Origin: an uncultured Prevotella sp.
GTDB taxonomy: Bacteria; Bacteroidota; Bacteroidia; Bacteroidales; Bacteroidaceae
Assembly (NCBI GenBank): GCA_946999025.1
Contig: CAMQBP010000099.1
Coordinates: forward strand, 1-7,018
DNA: 7,018 nt
Direction: 5' to 3'
A model generated the notes under the pieces. That model made no database searches. It was not told where the DNA came from and worked only from the letters and a program-made list of their open reading frames with translations. The position numbers and the translations under genes were made by a program. Shown one piece after another: positions 6,967-7,018 of this stretch (its first letter is position 1; each line of letters opens with the position of its first letter).

Positions 6967-7018
6967 GGAAGATTGGCAGAGTGACCGAATGCGCTGGACT
7001 CGAAATCCGGTATACCCT
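6967..7018 (+). tRNA. tRNA-Ser(CGA), 3' part beyond the window
   Basis: The 5' half of a serine tRNA decoding UCG is visible. The acceptor strand is GGAAGAT (6967-6973), followed by T8-G9. The D stem is GCA/TGC (6976-6978 and 6990-6992). The anticodon stem is CTGGA/TCCGG (6994-6998 and 7006-7010) around the loop CTCGAAA, which places anticodon CGA at 7001-7003. The sequence then enters TATACCCT, the start of the long variable arm that marks class II tRNAs and fits serine. The D-loop reads GAGTGACCGAA and lacks the usual GG pair. The rest of the variable arm, T arm and acceptor 3' strand lie past the window end, so integrity cannot be judged. Confidence 0.92.

Overview
The window looks like ordinary chromosomal sequence from a member of the Bacteroidota, most likely the order Bacteroidales (a Prevotella- or Bacteroides-like organism). 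Three promoters match the Bacteroidota housekeeping consensus (TTTG, 19 bp, TAnnTTTG). Start codons lack clear Shine-Dalgarno sequences and sit in A/T-rich leaders. The proteins read like Bacteroidales versions, including a 906-residue pyruvate phosphate dikinase and a DinF-type MATE transporter. The genus assignment is inference. All complete genes and the partial tRNA are on the + strand.

Layout: a complete MATE-family efflux transporter (22-1320) begins the window, and its start codon may overlap the end of an unseen upstream gene. After a 49-bp gap holding a consensus promoter comes rmuC (1370-2752). Its stop overlaps by 8 bp the start of a low-molecular-weight protein tyrosine phosphatase (2745-3227), so these two form a tight operon. 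A 264-bp A/T-rich intergenic region follows, with a perfect 18-bp palindrome and a consensus promoter leading into ppdK (3492-6212). A stem-loop then separates ppdK from a small exported protein of unknown function (6295-6768). The last 250 bases hold a non-coding stretch, a consensus promoter and the first 52 nt of a tRNA-Ser(CGA), cut by the window edge.

The genes do not form one pathway. The transporter exports small molecules, RmuC is a nuclease-fold protein limiting certain DNA rearrangements, the phosphatase acts on phosphotyrosine, and PPDK interconverts pyruvate and PEP in the pyrophosphate-linked central metabolism common in anaerobes. I see no CRISPR array, insertion sequence, prophage or defence cassette, and no convincing undescribed system. 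The points most worth a second look are regulatory: a predicted leaderless rmuC transcript, the palindrome upstream of the ppdK promoter, and an atypical D-loop in the tRNA.
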